Numbered from the stretch's first letter, positions 34,547 through 43,914 are shown. The stretch: 64,000 nt of DNA from Scandinavium sp036271055 (GCF_036271055.1 NZ_DATBBJ010000059.1:310001-374000), one strand, 5' to 3'. The notes: a model not told the origin generated them from the sequence alone. Numbers and translations: made by a program.

Positions 34547-36568
34547 TTACTTGCCTTTAATCTCATACAGTGGCGTAACGCCTGCAACTACGGAGCCCTG
34601 CGCCTTGATAACCAGGCCGCTAAAGTCGTCGATGTTGCTGCACACCACTGGACTAATCATCGAGCGTGCATTGGCGTTCAGGAACTCCAGATCCATTTCC
34701 AGAACTGGCTGACCTGCTACCACTTCCGCACCCTCTTCTACCAGACGCGTGAAGCCCTGGCCGTTCAGTGCAACGGTATCGATACCCATATGGACAACGA
34801 TTTCCGCGCCTTTTTCGGTTTCGAGGCAGAACGCATGGTTGGTGTTGAAGATTTTAACGATAGTACCGGCGGCTGGAGAAACTACGGTTTTATCCGTTGG
34901 TTTTACCGCTACGCCGTCGCCTACTGCTTTGCTGGCGAACGCTTCGTCAGGTACCTGGTCCAGCGCGACAACATCACCGGTCACTGGAGAAACCAGCGCT
35001 GCGATGGTGACTCCATTTGGCACAGCCTGCGGTTTTGCCGTTGCTGGAGCCACTGCTGCCGCCGGGGCGACGTCTGAGGCTGCAACGTGACCAGTGGTTT
35101 TCATCGCGTTAGCGATTTTTTCTGCCACGAAACCGACAATAATCTGCACGCTGGTTTTGTTCAGACGAATCACACCGGATGCACCCAGGCGTTTCGCCAG
35201 TGCTTCGTTAACCAGTGAAGAGTCTTTCACGTTCAGACGCAGACGGGTGATGCACGCATCAATACCGGTCAGGTTGTCAGAACCGCCTACCGCTGCGATG
35301 TACTGACGAGCCAGTTCGGAAGCATCCTGCTCTTTATCAGAGCTCAGATTCACGTCCTGACCATCGGCTTCGCTACCGGCAACCGCCAGTTCACGACCCG
35401 GAGTCATCAGGTTGAATTTGAGGATAGTGAAACGGAATACCACGTAGTAAATAGCGAAGAACACCAGACCCTGAGGGATCAGCATGTACCAATGCGTTGC
35501 CAGTGGGTTACGTACCCATAACATCATATCCACCAGACCGGCGCTGAAGCCGAAACCGGAAATCCAATGCATGTTAGCTGCAATGAACACAGAGAGACCG
35601 GTCAACACTGCGTGGATGAAATACAGAACCGGTGCCACGAACATGAAGGAGAATTCCAGCGGTTCGGTAATACCGGTGAAGAAGGCCGCGAACGCGCCCG
35701 CCATCATGATACCCAGCACTTTGGCTTTGTTTTCTGGACGCGCACAGTGGTAAATCGCCAGTGCTGCACCCGGCAGACCGAACATCATGATCGGGAAGAA
35801 GCCCGCCTGATAACGACCGGTGATACCAATTTCTGCCTTGCCTGCTGCGATAGACTGCGCGCCGCCGAGGAAGTTAGGAATATCGTTGATACCGGCAACG
35901 TCAAACCAGAACACGGAGTTCAGCGCGTGATGCAGACCGACTGGGATCAGCAAACGGTTGAAGAAGGCATAGATACCTGCGCCCGCAGAACCGAGTTTCT
36001 GGATGTGCTCACCGAAGTTCACCAGCGCATCGAAGATAACCGGCCAGATGTACATCAGGATGAAGGCCACAACGATCATTAAGAACGACGTGAGGATTGG
36101 CACCAGACGACGACCGCTGAAGAAGGACAGCGCTTTTGGTAGCTCAACGCCGCTGAAACGGTTGTACAGTTCAGCGGAGATGATACCGACGAGGATACCG
36201 ACAAACTGGTTTTCGATTTTACCAAACGCAGCCGGAACCTGCTCTAATGGGATCTTTTGGATCATTGCCACCGCTGCCGGAGAGCAGAGCGTGGTTAACA
36301 CGAGGAAACCGACAAAGCCGGTCAGCGCGGCTGCGCCGTCTTTATCTTTAGACATGCCATAAGCCACACCGATCGCAAACAGCACGGACATGTGGTCGAT
36401 GATGGCAGAGCCTGATTTAATCAATAGTGCAGCCAGAGCGTTATCACCGCCCCAACTCACCGGGTCAATCCAGTAGCCGATACCCATCAGAATGGCTGCG
36501 GCTGGCAGTGTGGCCACTGGCACCATCAGTGCGCGGCCCACTTTTTGCAAATAACCTAGAATACTCAC
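34547..36568 (-). CDS. nagE: N-acetylglucosamine-specific PTS permease, EIICBA
   Basis: 673 aa in the order IIC (about 1-380, ten or so membrane segments), IIB (about 405-485, phosphorylated Cys439 in GIDACITRLRLN) and IIA (about 525-673, phosphorylated His593 in EIVVHMGIDTV). It takes up GlcNAc and releases GlcNAc-6-phosphate. IIB and IIA match E. coli NagE closely, but the IIC part (MSILGYLQKVGRALMVPVAT, KDKDGAAALTGFVGF) is far from what I recall of E. coli NagE, and the protein is about 25 aa longer. Divergent from nagB, sharing two NagC boxes and a CRP site. Confidence 0.95.
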   Translation of the reverse strand: MSILGYLQKVGRALMVPVATLPAAAILMGIGYWIDPVSWGGDNALAALLIKSGSAIIDHMSVLFAIGVAYGMSKDKDGAAALTGFVGFLVLTTLCSPAAVAMIQKIPLEQVPAAFGKIENQFVGILVGIISAELYNRFSGVELPKALSFFSGRRLVPILTSFLMIVVAFILMYIWPVIFDALVNFGEHIQKLGSAGAGIYAFFNRLLIPVGLHHALNSVFWFDVAGINDIPNFLGGAQSIAAGKAEIGITGRYQAGFFPIMMFGLPGAALAIYHCARPENKAKVLGIMMAGAFAAFFTGITEPLEFSFMFVAPVLYFIHAVLTGLSVFIAANMHWISGFGFSAGLVDMMLWVRNPLATHWYMLIPQGLVFFAIYYVVFRFTILKFNLMTPGRELAVAGSEADGQDVNLSSDKEQDASELARQYIAAVGGSDNLTGIDACITRLRLNVKDSSLVNEALAKRLGASGVIRLNKTSVQIIVGFVAEKIANAMKTTGHVAASDVAPAAAVAPATAKPQAVPNGVTIAALVSPVTGDVVALDQVPDEAFASKAVGDGVAVKPTDKTVVSPAAGTIVKIFNTNHAFCLETEKGAEIVVHMGIDTVALNGQGFTRLVEEGAEVVAGQPVLEMDLEFLNANARSMISPVVCSNIDDFSGLVIKAQGSVVAGVTPLYEIKGK

Positions 36569-36678
36569 TTTAACTCCCCCTATGAGACCCCGAATCGACT
36601 TATTTAAAGCCGTTTTTTTATAGTGTGACTATCTTAAAAGCACAGCGACATATCACTCGCAAGCAGAGTGTGTGAGAA

Positions 36679-36701
36679 ATTAATTCGCCTCGCAAATTAA
36701 A
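36679..36701. promoter_or_regulatory. NagC box at nagE
   Basis: ATTAATTCGCCTCGCAAATT, then AAA. It matches the nagE-side NagC operator known from E. coli with the conserved TTCG and CGAA-like halves. Confidence 0.85.
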
Positions 36702-36712
36702 AGCACCTTTTT

Positions 36713-36728
36713 TGTGACTTTTATCACC
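36713..36728. promoter_or_regulatory. CRP site between nagE and nagB
   Basis: TGTGACTTTTATCACC: TGTGA, six bases, TCACC. Nine of ten consensus core bases. It lies between the two NagC boxes. Confidence 0.85.
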
Positions 36729-36772
36729 AAATATTGCCTTCCCTCCCTCTTCCGACTGGCTAACAGCGAAAA

Positions 36773-36796
36773 CTTATTTTATCATTCGAAAAATCA
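36773..36796. promoter_or_regulatory. NagC box at nagB
   Basis: TTATTTTATCATTCGAAAAA, then TCA. It matches the nagB-side NagC operator of E. coli almost base for base. Confidence 0.85.
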
Positions 36797-36890
36797 GGAC
36801 GGATTGCCGCCTCTCGCGCCAAACCAGGTTACGCTTAACAGAGATTGGGCGCCAATCCGCCAACGTTTATATTAACTATTGAGGTGAACA

Positions 36891-37691
36891 ATGAGACTGA
36901 TTCCCCTGGCAACAGCAGAACAGGTAGGCAAATGGGCCGCTCGTCATATCGTCAACCGCATCAATGCGTTTAAACCTACTGCGGACCGTCCGTTCGTTTT
37001 GGGTCTGCCAACTGGCGGCACGCCACTGACTGCCTATAAAGCTCTGGTTGAAATGCACAAATCGGGCCAGGTTAGCTTCAAACATGTTGTCACCTTCAAC
37101 ATGGACGAATATGTCGGTCTGGCAAAAGAGCATCCGGAAAGCTACCACAGCTTTATGCACCGCAACTTCTTTGATCACGTTGATATTCCTGCTGAAAATA
37201 TTAACCTGCTGGATGGCAACGCGCCAGATATCGATGCAGAATGCCGTCAGTACGAAGAAAAAATCCGCTCTTACGGTAAAATCAACCTGTTCATGGGCGG
37301 CGTGGGTAACGATGGCCACATCGCGTTCAACGAACCGGCTTCCTCTCTCTCTTCCCGTACCCGTATTAAAACCCTGACCCATGACACTCGCGTGGCGAAC
37401 TCCCGTTTCTTCGACGGCGACGTGACTCAGGTTCCTAAATACGCACTGACCGTGGGTGTGGGTACGCTGCTGGATGCAGAAGAAGTGATGATTCTTGTGC
37501 TGGGCCATCAGAAGGCACAGGCTCTGCAGGCTGCCGTTGAAGGTAACGTCAACCACATGTGGACCATCAGCTGTCTGCAACTTCACCCGAAAGCGGTGAT
37601 GGTATGCGACGAGCCGTCCACCATGGAACTGAAAGTGAAGACGCTGAAGTACTTCAACGAATTAGAAGCCGAAAATATTAAAGGCCTGTAA
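36891..37691 (+). CDS. nagB: Glucosamine-6-phosphate deaminase
   Basis: 266 aa, same length as in E. coli. Phosphate-binding LGLPTGGTPL, Asp72 of FNMDEYVGL (proton transfer), and the GGVGNDGHIAFNEPASS segment with the ring-opening Asp/His pair. It converts glucosamine-6-phosphate to fructose-6-phosphate and ammonia and is activated by GlcNAc-6-phosphate. First gene of nagBACD; 184 bp with an ERIC element separates it from nagA. Confidence 0.98.
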   Translation: MRLIPLATAEQVGKWAARHIVNRINAFKPTADRPFVLGLPTGGTPLTAYKALVEMHKSGQVSFKHVVTFNMDEYVGLAKEHPESYHSFMHRNFFDHVDIPAENINLLDGNAPDIDAECRQYEEKIRSYGKINLFMGGVGNDGHIAFNEPASSLSSRTRIKTLTHDTRVANSRFFDGDVTQVPKYALTVGVGTLLDAEEVMILVLGHQKAQALQAAVEGNVNHMWTISCLQLHPKAVMVCDEPSTMELKVKTLKYFNELEAENIKGL

Positions 37692-37737
37692 GACAATCAT
37701 TGTCTCGTAATGCGTTGCGGGACAAACCATTTTCAGT

Positions 37738-37861
37738 TTACACAAATCATTCACGCTGCATCGCGACGGCAACTGAGTGAATCCCGGGGAGCTTACTTGA
37801 GTAAGTGACCCGGGTGAAGGAAGGCAGCCAACAAAGAGGCAGCTTGAAGGATGATGTGTAA
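37738..37861 (+). repeat. ERIC element between nagB and nagA
   Basis: About 124 bp with inverted ends (TTACACAAATCATTC and GGATGATGTGTAA) and the ERIC cores GTGAATCCCGGGGAGCTTAC and GTAAGTGACCCGGGTG. It reads in the same direction as the operon and fills most of the intercistronic gap, ending 14 bp before the nagA start codon, close to the nagA ribosome site. Confidence 0.93.
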
Positions 37862-37875
37862 AGACCGGGGGTCGT

Positions 37876-39030
37876 ATGTATGCATTAACCCAAGGCCGAA
37901 TTTATACCGGCCACGAAATTCTGGATGACCATGCGATTGTTATCGCCAATGGCCTGATTGAACGTATCTGTCCACAGGCCGATTTGCCGTCCGGGATTGA
38001 GCAACGCTCGTTAAATGGCGCTATCCTCGCTCCCGGTTTTATTGACGTCCAGCTGAACGGCTGCGGCGGCGTACAGTTCAACGACAGCCCCGATGCGGTC
38101 ACCGTTGAAACGCTGGAAATCATGCAGAAGGCCAATGAGCGCTCTGGCTGCACCAGCTATCTGCCAACGCTGATTACCTCAAGCGACGAATTAATGAAGC
38201 AAGGTATACACGTGATGCGTGAATACCTGGCGAAGTACCCGAATCAAGCCCTCGGCCTGCATCTTGAAGGCCCGTGGCTGAATATGGTGAAGAAAGGCAC
38301 CCACAACCCGGATTTCGTGCGTAAGCCAGACCACGAACTGGTCGATTTCCTCTGTGCTAATGCCGATGTCATCACCAAAGTCACGCTGGCCCCGGAAATG
38401 GTGCCTGCGGAAGTGATCACTCGTCTGGTTAATGCTGGCATTGTGGTGTCTGCGGGTCATTCCAACGCCACGCTGAAAGAAGCCAAAGTCGGCTTCCGCG
38501 CCGGGATTACTTTCGCTACGCACCTTTATAACGCGATGCCGTACATCACCGGACGTGAGCCGGGCCTGGCGGGTGCGATTTTCGATGAAGCTGATGTCTA
38601 TTGCGGCATTATCGTTGACGGTTTGCACGTCGATTACGCCAACGTCCGTAACGCTAAACGCCTGAAAGGCGACAAGCTGTGCCTCGTAACTGATGCAACG
38701 GCTCCGGCAGGTGCTGAGATTGAAGAGTTCATTTTTGCTGGTAAAACAATATACTACCGGGATGGACTGTGCGTTGATGAGAACGGCACCTTAAGCGGTT
38801 CGGCATTGACCATGATCGAAGGCGTGCGTAACCTGGTAGAACATTGCGGGTTAGCACTGGATGAAGTGCTGCGTATGGCAACACTTTACCCGGCCCGTGC
38901 TATCGGCGTTGATAAACAGCTGGGCAGCATTGCACCAGGCATGGTGGCAAACCTGACGGCGTTCACCCGCGATTATAAAATCACCAAGACCATCGTTAAT
39001 GGCAACGAGGTCGTTAACTTGAGTAAGTAA
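37876..39030 (+). CDS. nagA: N-acetylglucosamine-6-phosphate deacetylase
   Basis: 384 aa (E. coli 382). Amidohydrolase fold with a metal ligand Glu in HLEGPWLN, metal ligands in SAGHSN and FATHLYNAM, and catalytic Asp in LVTDATAPAG. It removes the acetyl group so that NagB can act. A GGGGG stretch seven bases upstream could serve as ribosome site. The nagC start follows its stop by three bases. Confidence 0.98.
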   Translation: MYALTQGRIYTGHEILDDHAIVIANGLIERICPQADLPSGIEQRSLNGAILAPGFIDVQLNGCGGVQFNDSPDAVTVETLEIMQKANERSGCTSYLPTLITSSDELMKQGIHVMREYLAKYPNQALGLHLEGPWLNMVKKGTHNPDFVRKPDHELVDFLCANADVITKVTLAPEMVPAEVITRLVNAGIVVSAGHSNATLKEAKVGFRAGITFATHLYNAMPYITGREPGLAGAIFDEADVYCGIIVDGLHVDYANVRNAKRLKGDKLCLVTDATAPAGAEIEEFIFAGKTIYYRDGLCVDENGTLSGSALTMIEGVRNLVEHCGLALDEVLRMATLYPARAIGVDKQLGSIAPGMVANLTAFTRDYKITKTIVNGNEVVNLSK

Positions 39031-39033
39031 AGA

Positions 39034-40254
39034 ATGACATCAGGCGGACAAGCTCAAATTGGTAATGTTGACCTCGTAAAACAGCTTAACAGCGCGGCTG
39101 TTTACCGCCTGATTGATCAGCACGGGCCTATTTCGCGCATTCAGATTGCCGAACAGAGCCAGCTTGCTCCTGCCAGCGTGACCAAAATCACGCGCCAATT
39201 AATTGAACGCGGCCTGATCAAAGAAGTCGATCAGCAAGCCTCCACCGGGGGCCGCCGCGCTATTTCTATTGTCACCGAAACCCGCAATTTTCACGCCATC
39301 GGCGTGCGTCTTGGCCGACACGACACCACGCTCACACTGTACGACCTGAGCACAAAAGTCATCGCCGAAGAGCATTACCCGCTGCCGCAACGCACTCAGG
39401 AAACCCTGGAACATGCGCTGCTCAACACCATCGCCATTTTTATGGAGAGCTGTCAGCGTAAGATCCGTGAATTGATTGCGATCTCGGTGATCCTGCCCGG
39501 CCTTGTCGATCCCGAAAGCGGTGTGATCCGCTATATGCCACATATTCCGGTGGAAAACTGGGGATTAGTCGGCGCGCTGGAAAAACGTTTCAACGTCACC
39601 TGCTTTGTCGGTCACGATATTCGCAGTCTGGCGCTCGCCGAGCACTACTTCGGTGCAACTCAGGACTGTGAAGACTCCATTCTGGTGCGAGTCCACCGCG
39701 GAACGGGGGCCGGGATTATCTCCAATGGCCGCATTTTTATTGGTCGTAACGGCAACGTAGGTGAAATCGGGCATATTCAGGTCGATCCGCTGGGTGAACG
39801 TTGCCACTGCGGTAACTTTGGCTGTCTGGAAACTGTCGCCGCGAATGCCGCCATCGAACAGCGCGTACGCCAGCTGCTGGAAAAAGGCTACCAGAGCAAA
39901 GTCACGCTGGAAGAATGCAACATCAAAGCTATTTGCAAAGCGGCCAATAAAGGCGATGCGCTGGCGAGCGAAGTGATTGAACAGGTGGGTCGCCATCTCG
40001 GTAAAACCATCGCCATCGCCATCAACTTGTTTAATCCGCAGAAAGTGGTGATCGCGGGTGAAATTACCGAAGCCGAGAAAGTGTTGTTGCCCGCAATTGA
40101 AGGCTGCATCAATACTCAGGCACTGAAAGCGTTCCGCCAAAATCTGCCCGTAGTACGTTCCGCACTGGATCATCGCTCTGCCATCGGCGCGTTTGCCCTC
40201 GTTAAACGCTCCATGCTCAACGGCTTATTGCTCCAGCATCTGCTGGAAGGTTAA
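39034..40254 (+). CDS. nagC: N-acetylglucosamine repressor NagC
   Basis: 406 aa, same as E. coli, ROK family. N-terminal helix-turn-helix (about 30-65, ISRIQIAEQSQLAPASVTKI) and a sugar-kinase-like domain with the ROK zinc motif CHCGNFGCLE and RGTGAGIISNG. It represses nagE, nagBACD and chiPQ and is released by GlcNAc-6-phosphate. Four candidate operators lie in this window. Confidence 0.98.
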   Translation: MTSGGQAQIGNVDLVKQLNSAAVYRLIDQHGPISRIQIAEQSQLAPASVTKITRQLIERGLIKEVDQQASTGGRRAISIVTETRNFHAIGVRLGRHDTTLTLYDLSTKVIAEEHYPLPQRTQETLEHALLNTIAIFMESCQRKIRELIAISVILPGLVDPESGVIRYMPHIPVENWGLVGALEKRFNVTCFVGHDIRSLALAEHYFGATQDCEDSILVRVHRGTGAGIISNGRIFIGRNGNVGEIGHIQVDPLGERCHCGNFGCLETVAANAAIEQRVRQLLEKGYQSKVTLEECNIKAICKAANKGDALASEVIEQVGRHLGKTIAIAINLFNPQKVVIAGEITEAEKVLLPAIEGCINTQALKAFRQNLPVVRSALDHRSAIGAFALVKRSMLNGLLLQHLLEG

Positions 40255-40341
40255 CGCCCCTCTCCTCCTCCCGCGCCCACAGGCAGACGGGAGGATAATG
40301 TGTATAATTACGCCTTTCTTAAATACGACGTCGGACAGTCC

Positions 40342-41094
40342 ATGACCCTTCAGAACATCATTTGTGATATTGACGGCGTGCTGATGCACGACAACGTAGC
40401 GGTGCCCGGTGCGGCAGCGTTTTTAAACCGAGTGCTCGAAAAAGGCATGCCGTTGGTACTGCTGACCAACTATCCTTCGCAGACCGGCCAGGATCTGGCT
40501 AACCGCTTCGCCACTGCCGGTGTCGACGTACCCGATAGCGTGTTTTACACCTCCGCAATGGCGACCGCCGATTTTCTGCGTCGTCAGGAAGGCAAAAAAG
40601 CCTATGTCGTGGGTGAAGGCGCGCTGATCCATGAATTATATAAAGCCGGATTTACCATTACCGATGTAAATCCTGATTTCGTGATCGTCGGTGAAACCCG
40701 CTCCTTTAACTGGGAAATGATGCACAAAGCCGCTTTCTTTGTGGCCAATGGCGCACGCTTTATCGCAACCAATCCGGACACCCACGGTCGTGGTTTTTAT
40801 CCTGCATGTGGCGCGCTTTGCGCCGGTATCGAAAAAATCTCGGGTCGCAAACCTTTTGTGGTGGGGAAACCGAGTCCGTGGATCATCCGCGCCGCATTGA
40901 ACAAAATGCAGGCCCATTCCGAGCAGACGGTGATCGTGGGTGATAATCTGCGCACCGATATTCTGGCCGGTTTTCAGGCCGGACTTGAAACGATACTTGT
41001 GCTTTCCGGTGTTTCGACGATGGATGACATTGACGATATGCCCTTCCGACCATCGTGGATTTACCCGTCAGTCGCCGAAATCGACGTTATCTGA
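40342..41094 (+). CDS. nagD: UMP phosphatase NagD
   Basis: 250 aa from MTLQNIICDIDGVLMHDNVA at 40342; the upstream extension to 40300 lacks family support. HAD superfamily: nucleophile loop CDIDGVLMHD, motif II LLTNYPSQ, motif III with GKPSPWIIRAAL and motif IV VGDNLRTDI. It hydrolyses ribonucleoside and deoxyribonucleoside monophosphates, UMP best. 87 bp after nagC, with a possible weak internal promoter (TATAAT at 40303). Confidence 0.97.
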   Translation: MTLQNIICDIDGVLMHDNVAVPGAAAFLNRVLEKGMPLVLLTNYPSQTGQDLANRFATAGVDVPDSVFYTSAMATADFLRRQEGKKAYVVGEGALIHELYKAGFTITDVNPDFVIVGETRSFNWEMMHKAAFFVANGARFIATNPDTHGRGFYPACGALCAGIEKISGRKPFVVGKPSPWIIRAALNKMQAHSEQTVIVGDNLRTDILAGFQAGLETILVLSGVSTMDDIDDMPFRPSWIYPSVAEIDVI

Positions 41095-41097
41095 GTC

Positions 41098-41125
41098 AAA
41101 ACCACGTCCTCTGGCGTGGTTTTTC
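41098..41125 (+). terminator. Intrinsic terminator of nagBACD
   Basis: AAAACCACG-TCCTCTGG-CGTGGTTTTT: stem and T run directly after nagD. Confidence 0.9.
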
Positions 41126-41350
41126 ATTTTCGCTCCTGTAAAGCGAGAGTCAATCTAATAAAAAACGAAATAAATTACACAATCATCAATAATGACGTTC
41201 CAAATCTACGTGTTTTTCACTATTCACTAATCCCCATTGCACTTTTTGCTTTCATCACCGTAATTCCCTTGCGTAGTGACCCGCTTTACGGCATTTTTTA
41301 ATGCATGCAACGCCACAACAACACGCAACAGAATTAACGGAGAAGTCGCT

Positions 41351-43015
41351 ATGTGTTCTATTTTCGGTGTACTGGATATCAAAACGGACGCGGTTGAACT
41401 GCGTAAAAGAGCGCTCGAGCTGTCTCGTCTGATGCGCCATCGCGGGCCAGACTGGTCCGGCGTTTACGCCAGTGATAAAGCCATTCTCTGCCATGAACGT
41501 CTGTCGATTGTCGACGTCAATGCAGGCGCCCAGCCGCTGTACAACGAAAAGAAAACCCATGCGCTGGCCGTAAACGGTGAAATCTATAACCATCAGGAAC
41601 TGCGCGCAGAATATGGCGATCGCTATCACTTCCAGACCGGCTCCGACTGCGAAGTCATTCTCGCGCTGTATCAGGAAAAAGGTCCGGAGTTCCTCGACGA
41701 TCTGCAAGGTATGTTTGCGTTTGTGCTTTACGACAGTGAAAAAGATGCGTACCTGATTGGTCGTGATCACATCGGTATCATCCCGCTGTATATGGGCCAT
41801 GACGAACACGGCAACCTGTATGTGGCTTCCGAAATGAAGGCGCTTGTACCTGTGTGCCGCACTATCAAAGAATTCCCGGCAGGCAGTTACCTGTGGAGTA
41901 AAGACGGCGAAATTCGTCCTTATTATCAGCGCGACTGGTTCGATTACGATGCAGTCAAAGACAACGTGACGGACAAAAACGAACTGCGCCAGGCGCTGGA
42001 AGATTCCGTAAAAAGCCACCTGATGTCTGACGTGCCTTACGGCGTGCTGTTGTCGGGCGGTCTCGATTCCTCCGTGATTTCCGCTATCACCAAGAAATAT
42101 GCCGCCCGCCGTGTGGAAGATCAGGAACGTTCAGAAGCCTGGTGGCCACAGCTGCACTCTTTCGCCGTGGGCCTCGACGGTTCCCCGGATCTGAAAGCAG
42201 CGCAGGAAGTGGCTAACCATTTAGGGACTGTGCACCATGAAATTCACTTCACCGTGCAGGAAGGTCTGGATGCTATCCGCGACGTGATTTATCACATCGA
42301 AACGTACGATGTGACGACCATTCGTGCTTCTACACCGATGTACCTGATGTCGCGAAAAATCAAAGCGATGGGCATCAAAATGGTGCTTTCAGGCGAAGGT
42401 TCTGACGAAGTGTTTGGCGGATATTTGTACTTCCACAAAGCGCCAAACGCGAAAGAGCTGCACGAAGAAACCGTGCGTAAACTGCAGGCGTTACATATGT
42501 TTGACTGTGCTCGCGCTAACAAAGCAATGTCAGCCTGGGGCGTTGAGGCTCGCGTGCCGTTCCTCGACAAGAAATTCCTCGATGTGGCGATGCGCATCAA
42601 CCCTCAGGACAAAATGTGTGGCAATGGCAAAATGGAAAAACACATTCTGCGCGAATGTTTTGAATCCTATCTGCCAGCAAGCGTCGCATGGCGTCAGAAA
42701 GAGCAGTTCTCCGATGGCGTAGGGTACAGCTGGATTGATACCCTGAAAGAAGTGGCCGCGAAGCAAGTCACCGATAAACAACTGGAAACGGCGAGCTTCC
42801 GCTTCCCGTACAACACGCCTTCGTCTAAAGAAGCGTATCTGTATCGTGAGATCTTTGAAGAGCTGTTCCCACTGCCAAGCGCGGCTGAATGCGTACCAGG
42901 TGGCCCATCCGTTGCCTGTTCTTCCGCAAAAGCAATCGAGTGGGATGAATCCTTCAAATCAATGAACGATCCGTCAGGTCGTGCGGTCGGCGTACACCAG
43001 TCTGCCTACAAATAA
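41351..43015 (+). CDS. asnB: Asparagine synthetase B (glutamine-hydrolysing)
   Basis: 554 aa from MCSIFGVLDIKTDAVELRK at 41351, the E. coli length; an open extension to 41276 would put the catalytic Cys inside. Class II glutaminase with Cys2 as nucleophile, then a synthetase domain with PP-loop LLSGGLDSS. It makes asparagine from aspartate, glutamine and ATP. The 225 bp before it has no gene; I see no clear operator. Confidence 0.98.
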   Translation: MCSIFGVLDIKTDAVELRKRALELSRLMRHRGPDWSGVYASDKAILCHERLSIVDVNAGAQPLYNEKKTHALAVNGEIYNHQELRAEYGDRYHFQTGSDCEVILALYQEKGPEFLDDLQGMFAFVLYDSEKDAYLIGRDHIGIIPLYMGHDEHGNLYVASEMKALVPVCRTIKEFPAGSYLWSKDGEIRPYYQRDWFDYDAVKDNVTDKNELRQALEDSVKSHLMSDVPYGVLLSGGLDSSVISAITKKYAARRVEDQERSEAWWPQLHSFAVGLDGSPDLKAAQEVANHLGTVHHEIHFTVQEGLDAIRDVIYHIETYDVTTIRASTPMYLMSRKIKAMGIKMVLSGEGSDEVFGGYLYFHKAPNAKELHEETVRKLQALHMFDCARANKAMSAWGVEARVPFLDKKFLDVAMRINPQDKMCGNGKMEKHILRECFESYLPASVAWRQKEQFSDGVGYSWIDTLKEVAAKQVTDKQLETASFRFPYNTPSSKEAYLYREIFEELFPLPSAAECVPGGPSVACSSAKAIEWDESFKSMNDPSGRAVGVHQSAYK

Positions 43016-43029
43016 ATCCCCGTTTTCAA

Positions 43030-43061
43030 CGATGGGCCCTTCGGGGCCCATTTGTCGTTTA
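43030..43061 (+). terminator. Intrinsic terminator of asnB
   Basis: ATGGGCCC-TTCG-GGGCCCAT stem with a stable tetraloop followed by a T-rich tract. Confidence 0.88.
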
Positions 43062-43178
43062 TGGGCCTCCATCGAATTGCGAAAAAGGCGTAAGAATCAA
43101 TTATTGCCGATTAATTCGCCTCGCTGTTCGCAACCTAACCAAACAGTCACATTCCGGTCCTTTTACTTGAAAAAAAAG

Positions 43179-43213
43179 TTGACGCTTATTGGCTCAATAC
43201 GCATAATGCGCCC
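43179..43213 (+). promoter_or_regulatory. Promoter of the tRNA cluster
   Basis: TTGACG (43179-43184), 17 bp, CATAAT (43202-43207), followed by a G/C-rich discriminator GCGCCCC, the kind found at stable-RNA promoters under stringent control. An A tract upstream (43170-43177) may act as an UP element. Confidence 0.85.
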
Positions 43214-43246
43214 CGCAACGCCGATAAGGTAGCGCTAAAAAAGTAT

Positions 43247-43323
43247 GGCTACGTAGCTCAGTTGGTTAGAGCACATCACTCATAATGATGGGGTCACAGG
43301 TTCGAATCCCGTCGTAGCCACCA
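43247..43323 (+). tRNA. metT: tRNA-Met (elongator, CAT)
   Basis: 77 nt ending in encoded CCA. Acceptor stem GGCTACG with CGTAGCC, D arm AGCTCAGTTGGTTAGAGC, anticodon CAT at 43281-43283, T arm CAGG-TTCGAATC-CC. First gene of the cluster. Confidence 0.97.
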
Positions 43324-43332
43324 TCTTTTTTT

Positions 43333-43417
43333 GCGGGAGTGGCGAAATTGGTAGACGCACCAGATTTAGGTTCTGGCGCCGCAAGGTGTGCGAGTTCAAG
43401 TCTCGCCTCCCGCACCA
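43333..43417 (+). tRNA. leuW: tRNA-Leu (TAG)
   Basis: 85 nt class II tRNA with a long variable arm, acceptor GCGGGAG with CTCCCGC, anticodon TAG at 43377-43379, CCA encoded. Confidence 0.97.
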
Positions 43418-43439
43418 TTTCCAAAAAGCGTTGCACGGA

Positions 43440-43514
43440 TGGGGTATCGCCAAGCGGTAAGGCACTGGTTTTTGATACCAGCATTCCCAGGTTCGAATCC
43501 TGGTACCCCAGCCA
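43440..43514 (+). tRNA. glnU: tRNA-Gln (TTG), copy 1
   Basis: 75 nt, acceptor TGGGGTA with TACCCCA, anticodon stem CTGGT/ACCAG, anticodon TTG at 43472-43474, T stem CCAGG/CCTGG. Confidence 0.97.
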
Positions 43515-43547
43515 CTTTTTCCAGACTAGATGATTTTTATGAGTCAT

Positions 43548-43622
43548 TGGGGTATCGCCAAGCGGTAAGGCACTGGTTTTTGATACCAGCATTCCCTGGT
43601 TCGAATCCAGGTACCCCAGCCA
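43548..43622 (+). tRNA. glnW: tRNA-Gln (TTG), copy 2
   Basis: 75 nt, identical to copy 1 except the T stem (CTGG/CCAG). Anticodon TTG at 43580-43582. Confidence 0.97.
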
Positions 43623-43642
43623 GTCTGGCAAATCAAAATTCA

Positions 43643-43719
43643 GGCTACGTAGCTCAGTTGGTTAGAGCACATCACTCATAATGATGGGGTCACAGGTTCG
43701 AATCCCGTCGTAGCCACCA
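43643..43719 (+). tRNA. metU: tRNA-Met (elongator, CAT), copy 2
   Basis: 77 nt, identical in sequence to the first Met tRNA. Anticodon CAT at 43677-43679. Confidence 0.97.
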
Positions 43720-43725
43720 AATTCT

Positions 43726-43800
43726 TGGGGTGTCGCCAAGCGGTAAGGCACTGGTTTCTGATACCAGCATTCCGGGGTTCGAATCCCTGCACCCCAGCCA
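43726..43800 (+). tRNA. glnV: tRNA-Gln (CTG), copy 1
   Basis: 75 nt, anticodon CTG at 43758-43760. Acceptor stem TGGGGTG with CACCCCA (G7-C66) and T stem CGGGG/CCCTG with a G-T pair, unlike the TTG isoacceptors. Confidence 0.95.
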
Positions 43801-43839
43801 ATTAGTAAACGATGTAAAAAAGCTGAAAAGAACACCTGA

Positions 43840-43914
43840 TGGGGTGTCGCCAAGCGGTAAGGCACTGGTTTCTGATACCAGCATTCCGGGGTTCGAATCC
43901 CTGCACCCCAGCCA
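43840..43914 (+). tRNA. glnX: tRNA-Gln (CTG), copy 2
   Basis: 75 nt, identical to CTG copy 1, including the G7-C66 acceptor pair. Anticodon CTG at 43872-43874. Confidence 0.95.

Larger units (their letters stand above)
36569..36890. promoter_or_regulatory. Divergent nagE-nagB control region
   Basis: 322 bp holding NagC boxes at 36679-36701 and 36773-36796, centres about 95 bp apart, and a CRP site between them. This is the arrangement in E. coli, where NagC bound at both boxes loops the DNA and CRP helps. TGAGGTGAACA precedes the nagB ATG. Confidence 0.88.

Noticed and set aside
40303..40308. Promoter for nagD inside the nag operon
   Set aside because: There is a TATAAT but no convincing -35 element, so I mention it under nagD and do not call it a feature.
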